From: Synaphobranchus kaupii
Lineage: Eukaryota; Chordata; Actinopteri; Anguilliformes; Synaphobranchidae
DNA length: 64,000 nt
Assembly: GCA_029718625.1 (NCBI GenBank)
Contig: CM056376.1
Span: 93,594,945 to 93,658,944, forward strand
Reading direction: 5' to 3'
Within the stretch, counting starts at the first letter, position 1; each line of letters begins with the position of its first letter. Below are positions 24,424-64,000 of this stretch, one piece after another. Under the pieces are notes generated by a model. It searched no databases. It saw nothing but the letters and a program-made list of their open reading frames with translations, and was not told the origin of the DNA. The position numbers were made by a program, and so were the translations under genes.

Positions 24424-25737
24424 TGTAACGTTCCGTTCCTATGCTGTCCGGTTTCCGTGTTTTCCCTTATCCCTCCGTGTCATGTTCGACTTCCATTGTC
24501 CGTGTTTTCCCCCCATTTTGCAGGCTGGGCGTGTTCCCTCCGTTTGTTCCACTCTATTACACCACTTCTATCTCAGCCTATCCCCTCTTCCCATTTTGCA
24601 TACATTCCTCACACTCCGCTCTGTTCAATTAAACACACACATTCGCACGCTTTTCTAAATTGGTATCAATTACACTCCGTATTTAACTCACCCTCTCATC
24701 TGTTCACTGCCAGTTCGTTAACGTTGTTGTTCGTTATCGTTGTTGTTCGTTATCGTTGTTGTTGAAACCTCTGTTCTAGTAAATTCCTCGTCTTAGTCTT
24801 GATGCACAGTTCGGTTCCGTATTGGTGTTAGTTCACCCTGCCGGCGTGTTAAACCGTGATTCCTGTGTTTGGTTCCGTTTGGTGCTTATGGCACTGCCAA
24901 ACTACAACCCTTTATCCTGTCCTGTTTGTGCGACAATACCTGCCGTGCAATAACCTGTCTGAGTAACCTCTTCTTTGTTTGAAGTCTGCCAGCCTGCAGT
25001 CGTTGTTCGACTCCCTGTTTGTGTTGCGGTACCCCCGCTTTCCACCTGATGTTGTGCCCGCAGCGGGGCACTCTGCTCTCCCACTCTACAGCTGTTCCTG
25101 CGTCCGGCCGTGGCAACCGCCAGTGCTACGGTTACGGTTGCGCCTGCTGCTGTTGTCCTGCTGCCACATCTGGGCCGACCCGAGGTCCGCTGCACTGTCC
25201 TGCCCTGCCGTTTCTGCTGCTGCCCCTCCTCTGCTTCTACAACCCGGTTATTCGTTACCACTAACATTCCAGTCTCTCCCACTCCAAAAGCCTTCATTAT
25301 TAATCATAACCGGATTGTTTGTATTCTGTCCTCTCTCGCTTCAGGAGTATTAGTTCGAAGCATAAATTATTGGATGCCTAGCGCTCCGTCTGCTTGTCTG
25401 GTTTGTCCAGTCTGTCCAGATCCGCCAAGTCCAGAGTCCAGTCCCGGTTTGGGGCAATCCCTGACCGACTCCTAAAGTCCAGTTCCGGTTTGGAACATTT
25501 CCAGGTGTTCCGTCAAGTCCAGTTCGGAACATTTCCAGGTGTTCCAGTCTGTGTCCCGATCCAGTCCAGCTCCGGCTTGGAGCAAGTGTGATGTCCCGGT
25601 GAAGATCCGGGAATATTATTGTTTTGTATTGTTGTGTACTGCTTGGGACTGCCCCAAGTACAAATAAATAATCTGTTTTTGTACCTCTGCCTCCTTGTCG
25701 TTGCATTTGGGTTCAGCCCGTGTTCAGGTTCGTGACA
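24424..25737 (+). mobile_element. Solo LTR, ~1.3 kb, 5-bp target duplication
   Basis: Begins TGTAACG and ends CGTGACA, TG...CA ends, with the identical 5 bp ATCAG immediately outside both (24419-24423 and 25738-25742). An AAATAAATAA polyadenylation-type signal near 25664 lies about 70 bases before the end, as expected of an LTR read in the plus direction. Internal short tandem repeats occur at about 24718-24763 and 25480-25560. No internal retrotransposon genes are present. Confidence 0.82.
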
Positions 25738-26174
25738 ATCAGTACATCTTTCCCAGGGAATATGTGCTAAATCCCTTTACAATTTATGCAATAAATTACT
25801 TTATTCAAAAAGTACTTGTAGCACAATTAAGGCAAAAACACCAAGTACTCCAGTCCCACTTTTACCCTTTCTTCATAAAAAACACCGAGAAAATGGTAGA
25901 CCATAATGAATTGAAGATTTGAGTTATATATACTTTCTTGAGACCAAAACTGTGCTGGTCTTTTGGACCAAAGTGTGGCCTTTGATATCACTGATCATCA
26001 AAACTGACTAAAACTCTGCTTTACTTAGCTGGAGATGAACTCTCAGGGTTTGGCTGAAGCATGCCTTTGACAGATTAAAGTTTGTGGAGATGACAGTTTT
26101 CTCTGATCTTTGTAACATGGCACATGGAGTCCCACAAGGTCCCTATGCATTCTACAGCTTGGAGCGGTGACTTA

Positions 26175-26711
26175 GGGCTCATTCCAATCGCTTATTATAA
26201 CCGTCCTCGTATCCTCGGCCACTCCTCACGTGACCCGGAAATCGATCGAGGTCCGTCGTCTTTAAGGACATTCTAATTCCTTAAACGCTCCTTGGAGTGA
26301 GGAGGCTCCAGCGACGATACACAAGTGCAGTCCTTTTTTCAGAATGAGTGACGTATAAATTATCCACCCCTCCAGATCTGCCACAGTAAACATAGCAGGA
26401 ACACCCCTACACAAATGTAAGTGCTTACCATTCCTTTCCATTTATTATAAAGCGCTTTAATCCATAATTACACCCATTCTTTAGGACTAACAAAAACCAT
26501 GTTCATTCATGAAAAGAGGCTAAAAAACATAGTTAAGCACAAACATACTATGTGTGGAACACGTCATTAGTAATTGACATTGCTTCAAACTGATGCCTGA
26601 CTGAGCATGGACATTCCATTTGCCTAATACGTGTTGCCTCGATTCCCCCTTCCTCATATCTCATCCATGCTTGAGATACAAGGAGTGAAAATAAGCAATT
26701 GGAATGAGCCC
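26175..26711. mobile_element. Harbinger-like MITE, TTA target duplication
   Basis: Inverted terminal repeats of about 22 bp (GGGCTCATTCCAATCGCTTA at the left; the reverse complement with one mismatch at the right) are flanked by TTA at 26172-26174 and 26712-26714. A TWA target duplication is typical of PIF/Harbinger. The interior has no coding content. Confidence 0.78.
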
Positions 26712-26767
26712 TTAAGTGTTGGCCTTCACTGCTATGCAGATGAGGCACAACACTATTTTTGAAACCC

Positions 26768-26990
26768 AGGGGTATCAAACTCCAGTCCTGAATGGCTATA
26801 GTCTCTGGGGGTTTTTGTTATTTCCTTTCAATCAGCAGACAATTTAGGCCTTGGAAACAAGGTGCGCAGACTCTTTAGCCAATCAATGACTTAAATTAGG
26901 CATGCAAGTAAAGCAACACATGAAAAATCAGCAGACACAGCAGCCCTCCAGAAGCAGGAGTTCTATGTGATTCACGTTATGAGACAGGAC
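26768..26990. repeat. Dispersed fish repeat fragment
   Basis: TCAAACTCCAGTCCTGAATG followed by AATCAGCAGACAATTTAGGC and later CAGCCCTCCAGAAGCAGGAG resembles a repeat seen in many fish intergenic regions, with weakly inverted ends. Family not assigned. Confidence 0.45.
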
Positions 26991-27881
26991 TGGGTGGCTA
27001 CAACTTTACTATAGTTAAATTGGACAGACCTAGCTGAATAAAATACTTTTCACCAACTGGTTGCTATACAATGGAGTGTCACTTTGTCTTAAATATACAG
27101 CTAAATTTTTTACTTAAAGTGTATATTACAATTGTGACCCTGACCCTATCTATTGTTTATAGGACCGGAATTAGCTGCCTGATTCTTAAATCCGAATTTA
27201 ATCTCTTAATGTAAGCCTTGCTTATTGTAAAAAAATAAAAAAATAAATAAAATAATTGAGTCTGTAAACAGCACCACACTGTGAGGCATGGATGAGCCTC
27301 AGTCTCACCTCGGATTGAATCCGGTCCGTGCCAGTGCCGACTGTGGCCGGTAGCTCCACCGCGTCTGAGTGCATCGCTATCTAGCAACCCCTCCTGGTTG
27401 ATCGGGCGCCCATAGATTGCAGTCAAAGCCACATATGAAAGATCACTCCTCTGACTCCAGGCTATGCAAACATTGCTGTAGTCTGCAGTGTGAAAAGAAG
27501 CAGCTGGCGACACCACCAGTTTCGGCGGAGAGCTGTGGATATATACTCTCCCGAATCGGCAGTGGGGTTTGCACAATGTACACGGCTGCGGTTGCAGATG
27601 ATTGGCCATTCCAAATTGTAGTGGGAATTGGATATGCTCAGCTGTGCGTTGGGCGACAAATTTAAAAAGAAAAAAAAAAGGGAAAAAAAGTGCCATCAGC
27701 ATCATCAGTTTCTGGTAGACTGGCAAAAATGACAAGGTTTCCAAGATGTTGTTGGAAGTGTTGGTCTGCAGTTTGGGTCGTGTGATGCTTGTATCCATAT
27801 CTTTGCCGTTTGACACCGTGTGTGCATACATTACATACAAACACACGCACGTCAGAGTGTGCACGGAGGTTTGGACAGTAC

Positions 27882-27887
27882 TTTATT
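27882..27887 (-). terminator. Candidate poly(A) signal of reelin
   Basis: TTTATT on the plus strand, so AATAAA on the reelin strand, about 1.23 kb beyond the reelin stop at 29122. A 3'UTR of that size is plausible, but other positions cannot be excluded. Confidence 0.35.
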
Positions 27888-28053
27888 TCCCTTTATAAGG
27901 CTGCTGGGTGTCCCCAGAGTGGATATACATATATATACAGGAGATTGCTATACTGGAGTTACACTGGGGAGAGGGGGTCCATAGTACACAGACTGCAAAA
28001 AACAACACTGATAGGGCAGACCTCACCTCTGGGAATCAGAAATAAACAGAGAA

Positions 28054-28115
28054 AGGGAGGGGGGGGGGGGGGGGGGGGGACAGCACGAGAGAAGGGGGGG
28101 GGGGGGGGGGGGGGG
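28054..28115 (+). repeat. Two long poly-G runs in reelin 3' flank/UTR
   Basis: Two nearly uninterrupted G tracts of about 20-25 bases each, split by ACAGCACGAGAGAA, lie on the plus strand; a reelin transcript would carry them as C. Runs of this length can form G-quadruplexes in DNA and are error-prone in sequencing, so exact length is unreliable. Confidence 0.85.
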
Positions 28116-29121
28116 CAGCGCTGCAGTCAGAGCATCAGACTCCACTGCCTAATAACTTAACACTAAAAAATAACATTTCACTAGAAAATAAGATTTCACG
28201 CACAGTGCATCTTAAATAGATTACGTGGAGAACTTTACCATAAATATCTGTATTTCGGGAACCAACATATATAAAAAAATTATAATAAACAAAAGTTTTC
28301 AGTCTTTGAAAGTTTTTTTGTTTTTTTGTTTTGTTCTTTTTTTCTCCTTTCTCCTTTTTTTGTCTTCTTTTCTTCATTACTGCCTCCGAGGCCGAGTAAC
28401 CCTCAGCCAACCAACCAACCAACCAACCGAACAACCAACCAACCGTCCGGGATAAACACGCAAAAGAAACAGCTGAAAAAAGTGAGTATAAAACGAACGA
28501 ACGAATGAACGGAACACCACAATCAACTTGTCACGAAAAGAACCCACAGACACACAGAACAGCAAGAACACAGTACTCGTTTTCAAATGTCATCCTCATC
28601 TTCGTCTTCAACTTTGTCCTCTTGGGATATAGATGCGGGTCTTCCCACCTGACACTTTAATGTCACTCCACTGCTGATCCCTTTCTTCAGTGATTTTTTA
28701 AAAATGTTTATACTTCACAGTGTGGTAAAGGAAGAGTGAAGGGGGAAGGCCAGGGGTAGTATCGCAATAACTGTAATAATAACAAGAACAGCAATAATAA
28801 TAATAACAATAATAAAACAATTATAAACCTGAAAGTCCATGGAAAGTAAACAAAATGGCCACTCTGTTGCCGTATCCTTCCCATCGCTCTCCCAGGGGAA
28901 GGCCTTTTCCAATGGCTGCAGTGCAGATCTTCCCAGGCGTCTAACCGGATGGCCCGTGTGTCTGTCAGAGGGGGGTGGGGCTGTGGGAGGTGGGATGGTC
29001 TAAGGCTGATTAGAATCCGCTGGTGGGTGGGACTCATCAGGGCATTATGTCAACAGGGCAAAGTGGGGAGGAGGGCTTTTATATGTGATTGGCAGGTCAC
29101 GGGGTGAGCCCCTCTCTGTGT

Positions 29122-63609
<34,488 letters not shown>

Positions 63610-64000
63610 CTGCAGACGGCAAAGCCAATCAAATCAAAGATGAGTTCAACACTGGACACACCAAGCAAAGTACAAGGTACCAAACTATGACTTTACACAG
63701 TGAAAATATCCATCCATATCCAAAATATCCAATATTACTCTGTGAAAATATCGATCCCTTCAATCTTTGACTCATTACATACATGAGAGAGTTTTAGTGA
63801 ATTAGTGAGCTGGAAAACCTGCAAGACTACAGACCTCAAAGGCTGTGGCCTATTAACATCTAAGATTTCTAACATGTGAAAAATTTTTGCGATGCATTAT
63901 ATGTCTGTCCTTTTTTTCATATTCCAAATTCTCTAGCTGACAACAGATAAAAATCACCTCAGGTTAAATGAGATTTTAGAGGTGGGCGGTCTGGTATTCA
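63610..64000 (-). other. Reelin intron to window edge
   Basis: No exon with a reelin-like frame is found between the acceptor at 63610 and the right edge. The sequence is AT-rich intron. Confidence 0.6.

Noticed and set aside
27157..27864. 235-codon minus ORF beyond the reelin stop
   Set aside because: No recognised domain. It spans GC-rich sequence that looks like a dispersed repeat (it includes a GGATTCAATCC box) fused to A/T-rich flanks, and it lies in the probable 3'UTR or 3' flank of reelin. A repeat search would settle this.

Overview
The window is genomic DNA of a ray-finned fish, almost certainly a teleost. It has vertebrate genes with many short exons and GT-AG introns, long CA/TG and GA/CT microsatellites, a salmonid-type (Sleeping Beauty-like) Tc1 element, an L2-type LINE, a tRNA-headed SINE, Harbinger-like MITEs and solo LTRs. 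The species cannot be named from the sequence alone.

Layout. (1) 1-4807, minus strand: the 5' half of a golgin gene best matched to giantin (golgb1), running off the left edge, with a probable 5'UTR exon near 5.8 kb. (2) 6099-6374, plus: a 91-codon ORF divergent from golgb1, unproven. (3) 8019-8366: a 47-bp minisatellite. (4) 9239-17336, plus: a complete four-exon guanylate cyclase activating protein (GCAP) gene; its first intron holds a fold-back MITE and a solo LTR. (5) 20743-21655 and 23480-23870, plus: two Ly6/uPAR genes resembling the SPACA4/Bouncer group, followed by a second solo LTR. (6) 29122-63609, minus: the 3' two thirds of reelin (reln). I place 43 exons, from the EGF of reelin repeat 2 through repeat 8, a 6-nt microexon and the basic C-terminal exon. 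They sum to about 7.39 kb, or about 2,460 residues, which matches the same part of human reelin. The large 33.9-37.6 kb interval carries an L2 LINE wreck.

The reelin gene keeps its main known functional sites: the N-t and C-t proteolytic sites, the two receptor-binding lysines of repeat 6, the dimer cysteine of repeat 5, and the basic C-terminal tail. The two Ly6 genes converge on reelin, and golgb1 and the GCAP gene diverge.

The most unusual signal is that three reelin exons have had their 3' end plus splice donor amplified in tandem: 27 bp x3, 44 bp x8, and about 95 bp + (TG)n x4. One array lies just before the exon encoding the N-t cleavage site, where alternative donors would insert 9 or 18 residues in frame. 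Separately, two reelin exons and one golgb1 exon each carry one extra base in a G/C homopolymer; assembly error is the likeliest cause. Exon boundaries were assigned by hand from splice consensus, reading-frame continuity and recalled similarity to the human proteins. No database search was run.
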